DNA of 8,760 bases from UBA4655 sp964585575 (GCA_964585575.1 CAZPEM010000136.1:1-8760), one strand, 5' to 3'. Positions 1 to 6,239 are shown, counted from the stretch's first letter. A program made the numbers and translations. Notes: generated by a model from the sequence alone, not told the origin.

Positions 1-319
1 GGAGCGGGTTGAGGAAATACCCGAGGCTGCTCTCGATCATCCGTCCGTGGGTCACTGCCCACACGAACCCCAGCCAGTTGGCCGAGACGAACGCCGCCGC
101 GATCCCCTGCCGCACGAGCACGCGGGGCGTCGTGAATGCCGCGCGGATGCTCCCCGCCGTGCCGGTCATCCACACGAGCGGCACCAGGACGACGATCGAC
201 CAGATCACGCGATGCGCCACCAGCTGCGTGGCGGGCACTTCACCGAGGTGCTTCCAGTAGATCGGAAGCACGCCCCAGAGAATGAAGGCCGCCGCGGCGT
301 AGAAGTAACCGCTGCTCAA
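1..319 (-). CDS. rarD: RarD-like EamA-family transporter, N-terminal part (runs off the window)
   Basis: This is an inner-membrane drug/metabolite-type transporter of the EamA superfamily, RarD branch. Only about 106 residues are present; the C-terminal two thirds lie beyond base 1. Translation from a TTG at 319-317 gives an opening helix ending FILWGVLPIYWKHL, then HRVIWSIVVLVPLVW, then a segment containing SANWLGFVWAV and ending ESSLGYFLNPL. These match the landmarks I remember from E. coli RarD (FIWGIAPAYFK, HRVIWS, NWLLFIWAV, EASLGYFINPL). The TTG start is forced: the same frame carries a TGA at 331-329, which is the stop of the upstream gene, and no ATG or GTG lies between. No strong ribosome binding site is visible, so translational coupling to the upstream gene is likely. 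It is the third gene of a marR/oxidoreductase/rarD operon. RarD substrates are poorly known, and export of the neighbouring enzyme's product is inference. Confidence 0.87.
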   Translation of the reverse strand, partial: MSSGYFYAAAAFILWGVLPIYWKHLGEVPATQLVAHRVIWSIVVLVPLVWMTGTAGSIRAAFTTPRVLVRQGIAAAFVSANWLGFVWAVTHGRMIESSLGYFLNPL

Positions 320-328
320 GGCTGACCG

Positions 329-1591
329 TCACGACGCTTGCCGGGACTCCTCCGCCTTCAGGGCATCCATGAGCGGCCAGAGGGTGTCGATGTCGTCCTT
401 GAAGAGGTCGCCGATGAGAATGTCGGTGATGAGCCCCTTGCGGTCGGAGTGCTTGCGGACGAACTGGCCGAAGTTGAGCCCCTCGTAGAACTCGCAGACG
501 AGCCGCCGCATCCGATCCATGCCCTCGATGAACTCCGGGCCCCACGTGCCGAGCTGGGCCGCCGACGTGTCGCCGCGGGAGAGCCCCGTGCAGATCGCGT
601 CGGCCGCACAGGCTCCCGACTTGAGCGCCAGCAGAATCCCCGACGAGTAGAGCGGGTCGAGAAACCCGAAGGCGTCACCGACGAGCACCCAGCCGTCGCC
701 GGCCACCTGCCGGGAGCGGTAGGAGTATTCCTTGGCGGCGCGAAACGGCGCCGACCGGCGAGCCGTGGCGATCCGCGGCTGCAGGCCCGGACACTTTTCG
801 ACCTCCGCGAAATAGATCTTCTCGAGATCCTTCGTGTCGCGGCCGGTGAAGAGGTAGTCGTAGGGGGCGACGACGCCCACGCTCACCACGTCGTCGTGGA
901 GCGGGATGTACCAGAACCAGCCCTGCTTCCCCTGGATCTGCATGACGAGCGTGGCACCCTCGTCGCGGCCGGCGTCCCGCTTGGCTCCCTGCCAGTAGGT
1001 CCAGATCGCCGCCTTCTTGAGCACGGGATCCCATTCACGGAGGCCGAGGCGATCCTGGATCACGCAGCTCTGGCCCGCCGCATCGACCACCACGCGGCAG
1101 CGGATCTCCCGCACACCGCCCGACTCGTCGGCGGCCCGCACGCCGACCGCCCGGCCTTCCTCGAAGAGCACATCGAGCACCCGGACTCCCTCGTGGACGT
1201 CCACGCCGTGCTCGCGGGCGTTGTCGAGCATCATCATGTCGAAATCCTGCCGCAGCACCTGCCAGGTCCGCGAGCTTTCGTGCGGCTTGTGGTCGGCGAA
1301 GTAGAACGGCTGGGAGAGCTTCCCCTGGTCCGACACGAACTGCACGCTGTGCTTGTCGACGAACCTGCTGCCCCGCAGCTTGTCGAGCATGCCGAGCCGC
1401 TCGAGCACCCAGAACGTCTCCGGGATGAGCGATTCGCCGATGTGGTATCGCGGGAAATGCTCCCGTTCGAGCAGCTGCACGGAATACCCCTGCTTCGCGA
1501 CGAGCGTCGCGGTGGTCGCACCCGCGGGGCCTCCGCCGATCACGATCACATCCGGCTCAGAGAGGCCGGGACCGACCCGCTGGATCATCAT
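329..1591 (-). CDS. FAD-dependent oxidoreductase of the flavin-dependent halogenase-like family
   Basis: The 420-residue cytoplasmic flavoprotein starts at the first of two adjacent ATGs, 8 bases after a strong GGAGG. The Rossmann FAD motif GGGPAG is at residues 19-24, followed by an acidic strand end (LLERE) and FPRYHIGESLIP at 46-57. GWFWYIPL at 224-231 contains a WxWxIP motif. GDAFGFLDPLYSSG at 305-318 combines the second FAD-binding GD motif with an Fx.Px.Sx.G match. K80, in the segment FVDKHSVQF, falls where the catalytic lysine sits in PrnA and phenolic halogenases by my alignment from memory. Members with these features use FADH2, oxygen and chloride or bromide to halogenate electron-rich rings, with a separate flavin reductase; none is seen here. 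Close relatives include geranylgeranyl-reductase-like and other monooxygenase-fold enzymes, so the chemistry is not proven. It lies 3 bases after marR and 9 before rarD. Confidence 0.85.
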   Translation of the reverse strand: MMIQRVGPGLSEPDVIVIGGGPAGATTATLVAKQGYSVQLLEREHFPRYHIGESLIPETFWVLERLGMLDKLRGSRFVDKHSVQFVSDQGKLSQPFYFADHKPHESSRTWQVLRQDFDMMMLDNAREHGVDVHEGVRVLDVLFEEGRAVGVRAADESGGVREIRCRVVVDAAGQSCVIQDRLGLREWDPVLKKAAIWTYWQGAKRDAGRDEGATLVMQIQGKQGWFWYIPLHDDVVSVGVVAPYDYLFTGRDTKDLEKIYFAEVEKCPGLQPRIATARRSAPFRAAKEYSYRSRQVAGDGWVLVGDAFGFLDPLYSSGILLALKSGACAADAICTGLSRGDTSAAQLGTWGPEFIEGMDRMRRLVCEFYEGLNFGQFVRKHSDRKGLITDILIGDLFKDDIDTLWPLMDALKAEESRQAS

Positions 1592-1594
1592 GGC

Positions 1595-2134
1595 TCACTC
1601 CTCCGACTTGGTTGACTGTTTCCGGTGCCTGCTGCCGGGCCATGCGGCCGCCATGGCCGAATCCTCGTGCGGCTCGCGTGCCCGCGAGAGGATCTCGATC
1701 AGGGTCCGAAGCGTGCGGCGGTCGAGATGGCCGAGCTGGTGCTTCCCGAGCCGCTTCACGTCGGCCGCAAGCCTGCCGACGACCGCGACGCCGGCGGTGG
1801 TGATCGACACATAGACGACGCGGCGATTCTCCTCGCACCGCTTCCTCGCGACGAGCCCCTGCTCCTCGAGCTTGTCGAGCAGCCGCGTCATGTCGGCGGC
1901 CCGGGAAACGAGCCGGGCCCCCACAGCCGACGTCGAGAGCGACCCGGGCCGCACCGACTTGAGGATCCGCAGCGCGTTGTATTGCTGCGCGGTGATGCCA
2001 TGACGCTGGAAGACCCGCTCGTCGAGCTCGCGGAGCCTGTCGTAGGTCCGCCAAAGCTGCAGGTAGGCCTCCTGCTCGAGCGAGTCGAAGGCGGCGGGGG
2101 CGGGTCGGGGCGGGCGGGTTGGGGTCGCGGCCAT
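1595..2134 (-). CDS. MarR-family transcriptional regulator
   Basis: This is a 179-residue DNA-binding regulator, somewhat longer than the typical 140-150 because of a Pro/Ala-rich N-terminus and a basic C-terminal tail. An amphipathic dimerisation helix (about 17-45) leads into the winged helix-turn-helix at about 48-118: ITAQQYNALRILKSV, then the recognition helix around SRAADMTRLLDKLEEQGLV (77-96), then the wing RKRCEENRRVVYVSIT with the conserved basic Arg pair. Cys100 at the wing base could sense oxidants, but this is speculative. The ATG at 2134 was chosen because the conserved domain begins soon after it and a promoter sits immediately upstream; the open frame continues far upstream only as a shadow across the divergent antiporter gene. 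It is the first gene of the operon, and the stop lies 3 bases before the oxidoreductase start. By family habit it should bind a palindrome in its own promoter, and one is present at 2168-2189. Confidence 0.92.
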   Translation of the reverse strand: MAATPTRPPRPAPAAFDSLEQEAYLQLWRTYDRLRELDERVFQRHGITAQQYNALRILKSVRPGSLSTSAVGARLVSRAADMTRLLDKLEEQGLVARKRCEENRRVVYVSITTAGVAVVGRLAADVKRLGKHQLGHLDRRTLRTLIEILSRAREPHEDSAMAAAWPGSRHRKQSTKSEE

Positions 2135-2140
2135 GCCGCT

Positions 2141-2169
2141 ATTGTATCGGCCTGATTTCCTTTGAACAA
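2141..2169 (-). promoter_or_regulatory. Probable sigma-70-type promoter of the marR operon
   Basis: Read on the minus strand, a -35-like TTGTTC (2169-2164) and a -10-like TACAAT (2146-2141) are separated by exactly 17 bases. The -10 differs from the TATAAT consensus at one position. Transcription would begin about seven bases further on, essentially at the marR ATG (2134), and no ribosome binding site precedes that ATG. The -35 hexamer touches the end of the palindrome at 2168-2189, which fits autorepression. The assignment rests on sequence match and spacing only. Confidence 0.55.
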
Positions 2170-2189
2170 TAATCGTTTGAACGACTATT
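2168..2189. promoter_or_regulatory. Imperfect palindrome, probable MarR operator
   Basis: The left arm AATAATCGTT and the right arm AACGACTATT flank a central TG. Nine of eleven base pairs across the axis are symmetric, giving an AT-rich 22-base dyad inside otherwise very GC-rich DNA. MarR proteins typically bind 16-22 base AT-rich palindromes between their own gene and a divergent gene, which is the arrangement here. A partial repeat, TTTGAAC, occurs at 2161-2167 and again inside the dyad at 2176-2182, 15 bases apart. The site overlaps the -35 of marR and lies where a plus-strand promoter for the antiporter should be (TTGAAC at 2162-2167, 17 bases before a weak CTATTC at 2185-2190). Binding is inferred. 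Confidence 0.6.
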
Positions 2190-2224
2190 CGCCCCCGTCT
2201 CCCCCGCCTGCCCCCGGCACCGCC

Positions 2225-3475
2225 ATGACCACGACCGACTGGACCCTGCTCTCGCTCCACCTCGCGGCCATGCTCGGCACGGCGATCGTGCTCGGACAGG
2301 CGGCCAGGCGGATCGGCATCCCGGCCGTGGTAGGGGAGATCGCCGGGGGGCTCTTGCTGGGGCCGACGGTGCTCGGCCGGCTGGCCCCCGACGCCCACGC
2401 ATGGCTGTTTCCGCCGGCGGGCCCGATCACCTCCGCCCGGACGGCGATCGCCCGCGTCGGCATGCTCTTTTTTATCGTCACGATCGGGCTCGACATCAGC
2501 GTGGGCGAGTTTCGCCGGATCGGCCGCAAGGCGATCTCCGTGGGGACGATCGGCACGTTCGTGCCGCTCATCCTCGGATTCGTCATGTGCTACGTCTTCC
2601 CCGACGTCATCGGCGTGACGCGGAAGGACCTCTTCGCGACGGCGCTCTTCATGGGGTCGATCCTCTCGCTCTCGGCCAACCCGGTGATCGCCCGCATCCT
2701 CATGGACATGGGACTCTTCAAGAGCGAGATCGGCCGGACGATCATGTCGGCGACGCTCGTGGACGACCTCGTGGGCTGGGGCCTCTTCGCCGTGATCCTG
2801 GCGGAGTTCGCGCCGCAGGCGACTGGCCAGGGTCAGGGGATGGCGATCTTCGGGCTCGTGTTCCTCTTCGTCGGCGGGATCCTCGTCGCCGGGAGGTTTC
2901 TCCTGCCGCCGCTCCTGGACCGGGTGAACCGCACGATGCCGCAGCCGGCGTCGCTCATCTCCTGCATCGTGCTCCTCGCGCTCCTGGGGGCGGCCGGCTC
3001 GGAGCAGCTCGGCCTGCACTCGTTCCTGGGGGCGTTCGTCGTCGGCATCGCGCTCGCCGACGTCTCGAGAAAATACCCTCGGCCGTTCGAGGCGATCGGC
3101 GAGTTCTCCTACGCGGTCTTCACGCCGATCTTCTTCGTCTCGATGGCGATCGGGGCGGACTTCGTCGCGGGCTTCGACCTGTGGCTCGTGGCCCTCGTCA
3201 CGATCGTCGCCTTCGTCGGCAAGATCTGCGGGGTCTATCTCGGCGGGAGGCTCGCGGGCATGGACGGCCGTCAGTCGCTCGCCGTGGGATGCGGCCTGAA
3301 CGCCCGGGGCATCCTCGGCATCGTGATGGCCGCGGCGGCGTACGAGGCGCAGCTCATCGACCTCCGCCTCTTCGTGGCCTGCGTGCTCATGTGCGTCGCG
3401 ACGACCATGGCCGCCGGCCCGGCGCTCAGCCTGATCCTCGCCCGTCGGGCAGGAGTCAGTGCGGTTTCATCGTGA
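2225..3475 (+). CDS. CPA2-family cation/proton antiporter (Kef/NapA type)
   Basis: The 416-residue polytopic inner-membrane protein has about 12-13 hydrophobic segments and a NapA-like length without the cytosolic nucleotide-binding (RCK/TrkA-N) domain of full-size Kef proteins. Landmarks are VGEIAGGLLLGPTVLG (37-51) in an early helix, FFIVTIGLDIS (82-92), SLSANPVIARIL (148-159, the discontinuous-helix region), ATLVDDLVGW (177-186) with the adjacent Asp180-Asp181 ion-binding pair, SFLGAFVVGIALAD (266-279), and NARGILGIVMA (359-369). The double Asp is the pattern associated with electrogenic Na+/H+ exchange in NapA-like proteins, whereas Kef proteins usually have Gln-Asp; the transported ion cannot be fixed from sequence. 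The start MTTTDW was preferred over an in-frame TTG at 2162, because the TTG sits in the promoter/operator and the added 21 residues are Pro-rich and not conserved-looking. There is no clear ribosome binding site. It is divergent from marR, so possibly co-regulated. Confidence 0.9.
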   Translation: MTTTDWTLLSLHLAAMLGTAIVLGQAARRIGIPAVVGEIAGGLLLGPTVLGRLAPDAHAWLFPPAGPITSARTAIARVGMLFFIVTIGLDISVGEFRRIGRKAISVGTIGTFVPLILGFVMCYVFPDVIGVTRKDLFATALFMGSILSLSANPVIARILMDMGLFKSEIGRTIMSATLVDDLVGWGLFAVILAEFAPQATGQGQGMAIFGLVFLFVGGILVAGRFLLPPLLDRVNRTMPQPASLISCIVLLALLGAAGSEQLGLHSFLGAFVVGIALADVSRKYPRPFEAIGEFSYAVFTPIFFVSMAIGADFVAGFDLWLVALVTIVAFVGKICGVYLGGRLAGMDGRQSLAVGCGLNARGILGIVMAAAAYEAQLIDLRLFVACVLMCVATTMAAGPALSLILARRAGVSAVSS

Positions 3476-3521
3476 TGTAAGGTTTGCGGCCCCGGCAACG
3501 ACTTCTTGATGGGAGCCTCTG

Positions 3522-4278
3522 GTGCGGTGGCGGGCACGGTCCGCCACCCGGCCCGCCCTCTTCCGGATCCGCCGCATGCGCGAACCGATCGCGGGCAAGC
3601 AGGTGGGAAGCGTCGCCGCACGCGGCTATCGCGTGGCCAGGAAATGGATCGGCGAGAATGAGCTGAGATGGGTCAGCATGCGGGTCTACGTCGATCCGGC
3701 GGCCGATCTGCCCGTGCGGGTCGAGGGGGACGTCCGGCTGTCAGACGACGAAAAGAGCGAGCGTTTCGCCGCCGTGCTGTCGGACTTCGAGTGGGATATC
3801 GAAGTCGATCCGGCGCTGCTGTCGCTCGAACCTCCCGCCGGCTACCGCCAGGAAAAAGTTGACTTAAAAGTCTCCTCCGCAGCCTCGCCCCCCGAGGCGA
3901 TCGCCGCGGGCCTGCGGTTCTATGCCGACCAACTCAAGGGAGACCTGCCAAGCGGTATCGACGGCTTCGAACCGTTGGTCGCCCTGTCAGGTGCCCTCTT
4001 CGACGACGCGGCCAGAAAGGATCTCAGATCGCAGGGCATGGGNNNNNNNNNNNNNNNNNNNNNNNNNNNNNNNNNNNNNNNNNNNNNNNNNNNNNNNNNN
4101 NNNNNNNNNNNNNNNNNNNNNNNNNNNNNNNNNNNNNNNNNNACTGAAGGCGGGCAACGGCTCGAAGATCGTGGCCTGGTGGAAGGCGGAGAAGCCTGGT
4201 CGAGCCATCGCGATCTACGACGACTTTTCCTGGAAGGAAATCGACGAACCGACGGGCAGCGACACTCCAGGTGGCTGA
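3522..4278 (+). CDS. LolA-like planctomycete-type protein, 5'-shortened and interrupted by the assembly gap
   Basis: Two pieces appear to be one gene. Left of the gap, 173 residues include GSVAARGYRVARKW (29-42), RVYVDPAADLPVRVEG (54-69), LSDFEWDIEVDPALLSLEPPAGY (86-108) and EAIAAGLRFYADQLKGDLPSGIDG (125-148). Right of the gap (from 4144) come KIVAWWKAEKPGRAIAIYDDFSWKEIDE and a stop. I recognise the order from large planctomycete LolA/RseB-like proteins, where a 'VDPxxxLPVRxE' strand, an 'LSDFxxDxxLDxxLFSLEPPxGY' segment and a terminal 'YRxxYxDLSxKxx' strand recur. The signal peptide and first half of that fold are missing: an in-frame TGA lies at 3507, just upstream. A GGGAG 6 bases before the GTG at 3522 supports that start; an ATG at 3576 is an alternative. 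It may be a decayed fragment. For one continuous frame, the unsequenced length must be a multiple of three. Confidence 0.6.
3526..3548. repeat. GC-rich hairpin after the antiporter, at the start of the LolA-like gene
   Basis: GGTGGCGG (3526-3533) pairs perfectly with CCGCCACC (3541-3548) across a seven-base loop. It begins two bases after the GTG start codon at 3522-3524 and lies 50 bases beyond the antiporter stop. There is no T-run. It could slow or end antiporter transcription, or block initiation at the GTG. With GC this high, a stem of this size is not strongly unexpected. Confidence 0.35.
4043..4142. other. Assembly gap of 100 N
   Basis: Exactly 100 unresolved bases are present, which is the usual placeholder for a scaffold join of unknown length. 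The gap falls inside the LolA-like gene. The reading frames on the two sides do not match across 100 bases, consistent with an arbitrary gap size. Order and distance of the left and right halves rest on scaffolding alone, although the protein similarity on both sides supports the join. Confidence 0.98.
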
Positions 4279-4319
4279 AGCCAACGTACCGGAAGGCACG
4301 ACAATGAAAGGCACGAAAA

Positions 4320-4520
4320 ATGAGTGAGAATGTGGAATCGAAGCCCTCTGCCACGACGCCATTGAACGTCCTGGCGCTGGGCGTGTGCTGGACCGGCGCT
4401 GCCGTCGTGGCATCCTTCTCCAACGCCGCGGACGTCACCTTGGCAGCGATTGCAGCCGCCTGCCGTCTCTTTTACGGTAAAGTCCTCGAAAACAAGGAAA
4501 ACCGACTATGGACGCCATGA
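4320..4520 (+). CDS. Small hypothetical protein with a hydrophobic centre
   Basis: The 66-residue ORF starts at an ATG 41 bases after the LolA-like gene and overlaps the next gene's start by 13 bases. The N-terminus is polar (MSENVESKPSATT), followed by an Ala/Val-rich hydrophobic stretch from about 15 to 50 (LNVLALGVCWTGAAVVASF, then DVTLAAIAAACRLFYGKV) and a charged tail (LENKENRLWTP). This could be one or two membrane helices. Only a weak purine stretch precedes the start. Overlapping downstream translation suggests coupling if it is real. I do not recognise a family. The alternative is that this is simply the leader region of the following gene. Confidence 0.35.
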   Translation: MSENVESKPSATTPLNVLALGVCWTGAAVVASFSNAADVTLAAIAAACRLFYGKVLENKENRLWTP

Positions 4521-6148
4521 GATGCCTCGTGTTCGTGGTGCTGTGCGGGATGCCGACCCTGGCGGCGGTCGCCGCGGAAGGCACGTCTCCGGCCCCTGGC
4601 CGGTCAGACCCGGCCGCCGCCGTGGCACCAGGCATCTACCGGTCGGATAAGGCGGGTTCGGACTCCGGCCGGCTGTACCTGATCCTCGATGAGCGGCGGG
4701 CCGTGCTGCAGAACGAACAAGGCCAGGCGCTCGTCGCCTACCGCGTGGTCCGCGAGGCAGACGGGCAGGTCCTCTTCCGCGTCGGCAAGCCGACCGCCAT
4801 GCGGGTCGTGGCCCGGGGGGACGGGGTGACGGTGGTGGATGGGGATGGGAAGCCGGTGTTCGCCGACCTGTTTGCCCTCTGCCCCGAACCGCCCGAGGCG
4901 ATCGGCTGGCAGCCCTACGACCTGCCGGAAACCGACGCCGATCCAGACCGACGGCGGGCCGTGGCCGCGGAACTCGATCGCCGCTTCAACCTCGAGCAGC
5001 GTCTACGGGGTGAGGCGATCGCACTCATGGGCGGACGGATGGATGCGGCGACGATGGACAAACCGGAGGTCACCAAGAAGTGGCAGGAGGTCGAGGCCGC
5101 CGACGAGGACAACAGGGCCTGGCTGTCGACGACGCTGCGAAACAGCGGCTGGATCGGCCGCAAAACCCATGGCGACAAGGCCCACCAGGCCGTGCTGCTG
5201 GTCATGCTGCACAACGTCGCGGACCTCCGCCTGGCCGCGACGGCGCTGGCGAAGATGCAGGCCGAGGCCGATCGCGGAGAAATCGGCGAGGCTTCGATCG
5301 CGAACCTGGCCGATCGATTCGCCCTGACGATGGGCGAACCGCTGACCTACGGAATCCAGGCCGTGGGAGGCGAGGACGGCAGGCCGATCATCCCGATCAT
5401 CGCCGACGCGGCCCGGGTGGATGCCAACCGCAAGCGGATCGGCCAGCCGCCAATGGCCAAGGCGGCGGCGATGATGCAGGCCACCGTGGTTCGCATTGGC
5501 GAGGACGGCCGGCTGGTCCCGGGCGATGCCGCAGCGGTTGCGGGCCTCGATGCGATCGACTGGCGCAAGGCGGTGACCGATCCCGGCTGGGGCCTGGCCG
5601 AGGCTGGCAAGGTCGATCCGGTGTTTGCGGCGGCGGTGACCGCCGCGCGGGCCGGGGATGCCGCTCCGCTGACCGCCTGGTGCAAGCAGGTGCCGAAGCA
5701 GCACCGCGACCTGCTCGCCAACATGCTCTTGGGCCTGGGACGCGTCGCGGCCGGTGGCGATGCGGTCGTGGCGGAGCGGCCGCTCGTCGAAGGCTATCTC
5801 GCCGCGGTTCCAGCACAGGACGACGCCCGGATCCTCGTCGGCAACCTCCTGGCCAATGCCCTCGTGGCCCGCGGCACCGCGCCCGGCACCGAGGATCTGG
5901 AGCGGGCGGTCGTTCTCGCCAAGGATCTGGAAGCCGCGCTCGAGCGGCCCGATGTCGAACGCCACCCGCTGGCCCACACGATCGCCGACACGCTCGCCTG
6001 CATCCGCTATCGCGAGGGGCAGCTGCCGGCAGCCGCGGCGCTGTGGCAGAAAGCCATGACGTTGGCCGGAGCGAAGTCGCCGGAGCTCTATCGGCGTCGC
6101 CTGGAGGCGGCCGAGGCGGGCGACGCCACGGCCCCGCTGCCGCGATGA
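4508..6148 (+). CDS. Secreted DUF6624-domain protein with C-terminal TPR-like helices
   Basis: The 546-residue exported protein starts at an ATG preceded by AAGGA nine bases upstream. The signal peptide is MDAMRCLVFVVLCGMPTLAAVAA, with likely cleavage near residue 23. Residues about 40-125 alternate short strands (RLYLILDERRAVLQN, QALVAYRVV, VLFRVG, GVTVVDGDGKPVF), a beta-rich domain I cannot name. Residues about 155-316 match DUF6624 as I recall it: SGWIGRKTHGDKAHQAVLL, VMLHNVADLRL, RGEIGEASIANLADRFAL, then YGIQAVGG, PIIADAARVDANRKRIGQPPM. DUF6624 proteins are mostly secreted or lipoprotein-like and their biochemical role is unknown. Residues about 360-546 are helical, ending in one TPR-like repeat (LAHTIADTLACIRYREGQLPAAAALWQKAMTLA). 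It may be cotranscribed with the small upstream ORF. Length exceeds typical DUF6624 proteins because of the flanking regions. Confidence 0.85.
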   Translation: MDAMRCLVFVVLCGMPTLAAVAAEGTSPAPGRSDPAAAVAPGIYRSDKAGSDSGRLYLILDERRAVLQNEQGQALVAYRVVREADGQVLFRVGKPTAMRVVARGDGVTVVDGDGKPVFADLFALCPEPPEAIGWQPYDLPETDADPDRRRAVAAELDRRFNLEQRLRGEAIALMGGRMDAATMDKPEVTKKWQEVEAADEDNRAWLSTTLRNSGWIGRKTHGDKAHQAVLLVMLHNVADLRLAATALAKMQAEADRGEIGEASIANLADRFALTMGEPLTYGIQAVGGEDGRPIIPIIADAARVDANRKRIGQPPMAKAAAMMQATVVRIGEDGRLVPGDAAAVAGLDAIDWRKAVTDPGWGLAEAGKVDPVFAAAVTAARAGDAAPLTAWCKQVPKQHRDLLANMLLGLGRVAAGGDAVVAERPLVEGYLAAVPAQDDARILVGNLLANALVARGTAPGTEDLERAVVLAKDLEAALERPDVERHPLAHTIADTLACIRYREGQLPAAAALWQKAMTLAGAKSPELYRRRLEAAEAGDATAPLPR

Positions 6149-6180
6149 GCGCACCATGGACGGGAATCAGCCCTGTCCCA

Positions 6181-6207
6181 GCCTGAGAAGCTCATGCAAA
6201 AATTTTT
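6181..6207 (+). terminator. Possible weak intrinsic terminator after the DUF6624 gene
   Basis: A short stem, GCcTGAG pairing with CTCAtGC around an AAG loop (6181-6197), has six of seven pairs formed. It is followed by AAAAA and then TTTTT at 6203-6207. It lies 33 bases after the stop at 6148. The stem is short and the T-run is separated from it by five A residues, so termination may be inefficient. Confidence 0.3.
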
Positions 6208-6209
6208 CG

Positions 6210-6234
6210 AACCATAAAGTGTCACGTTATGGTT
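6210..6234. promoter_or_regulatory. 25-base near-perfect palindrome before the Fic gene, candidate operator or recombination site
   Basis: The outer arms AACCATAA (6210-6217) and TTATGGTT (6227-6234) are exact inverted repeats. Between them lies a second nested dyad, GTG and CAC around a central T. Of the twelve pairs across the axis, eleven are symmetric; only A6218/G6226 fails. The element sits in a short AT-rich island and ends five bases before the Fic start codon. A dyad of this quality at this position is typical of an operator for a homodimeric repressor. A recombination or mobile-element end is the alternative, since the Fic gene is shortened exactly here. Confidence 0.5.
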
Positions 6235-6239
6235 TGTGA

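Noticed and set aside
338..1615. Open frame of 425 codons on the plus strand
   Set aside because: It lies antisense to the clearly recognisable FAD oxidoreductase. Its translation is low-complexity (Arg/Glu/His/Val-rich) with no domain motif, as expected opposite a high-GC gene.
2162..2224. TTG at 2162 as the antiporter start
   Set aside because: It would place the first codons inside the operator/promoter region and add a Pro-rich leader (PPSPPPAP) not expected before the first helix. ATG 2225 gives a normal N-terminus.
2135..3019. Open frame continuing upstream of marR on the minus strand, giving a 474-residue product
   Set aside because: The extra 295 residues are Glu/Arg/Asp-rich, without any fold-like pattern, and run antisense through the antiporter. 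The MarR domain and a promoter justify the ATG at 2134.
3859..3872. GACTT/AAGTC short dyad with an AT-rich centre inside the LolA-like gene
   Set aside because: A five-base stem within coding sequence is expected by chance and has no regulatory context.
4293..4316. Repeat of AAGGCACGA twice, 15 bases apart, before the small ORF
   Set aside because: Nine-base copies without symmetry or wider context; too short to support a functional claim.
5003..6157. Open frame of 384 codons on the minus strand
   Set aside because: Antisense shadow of the DUF6624 protein; its translation is Arg/Gly/His-rich and repetitive in character without motifs.
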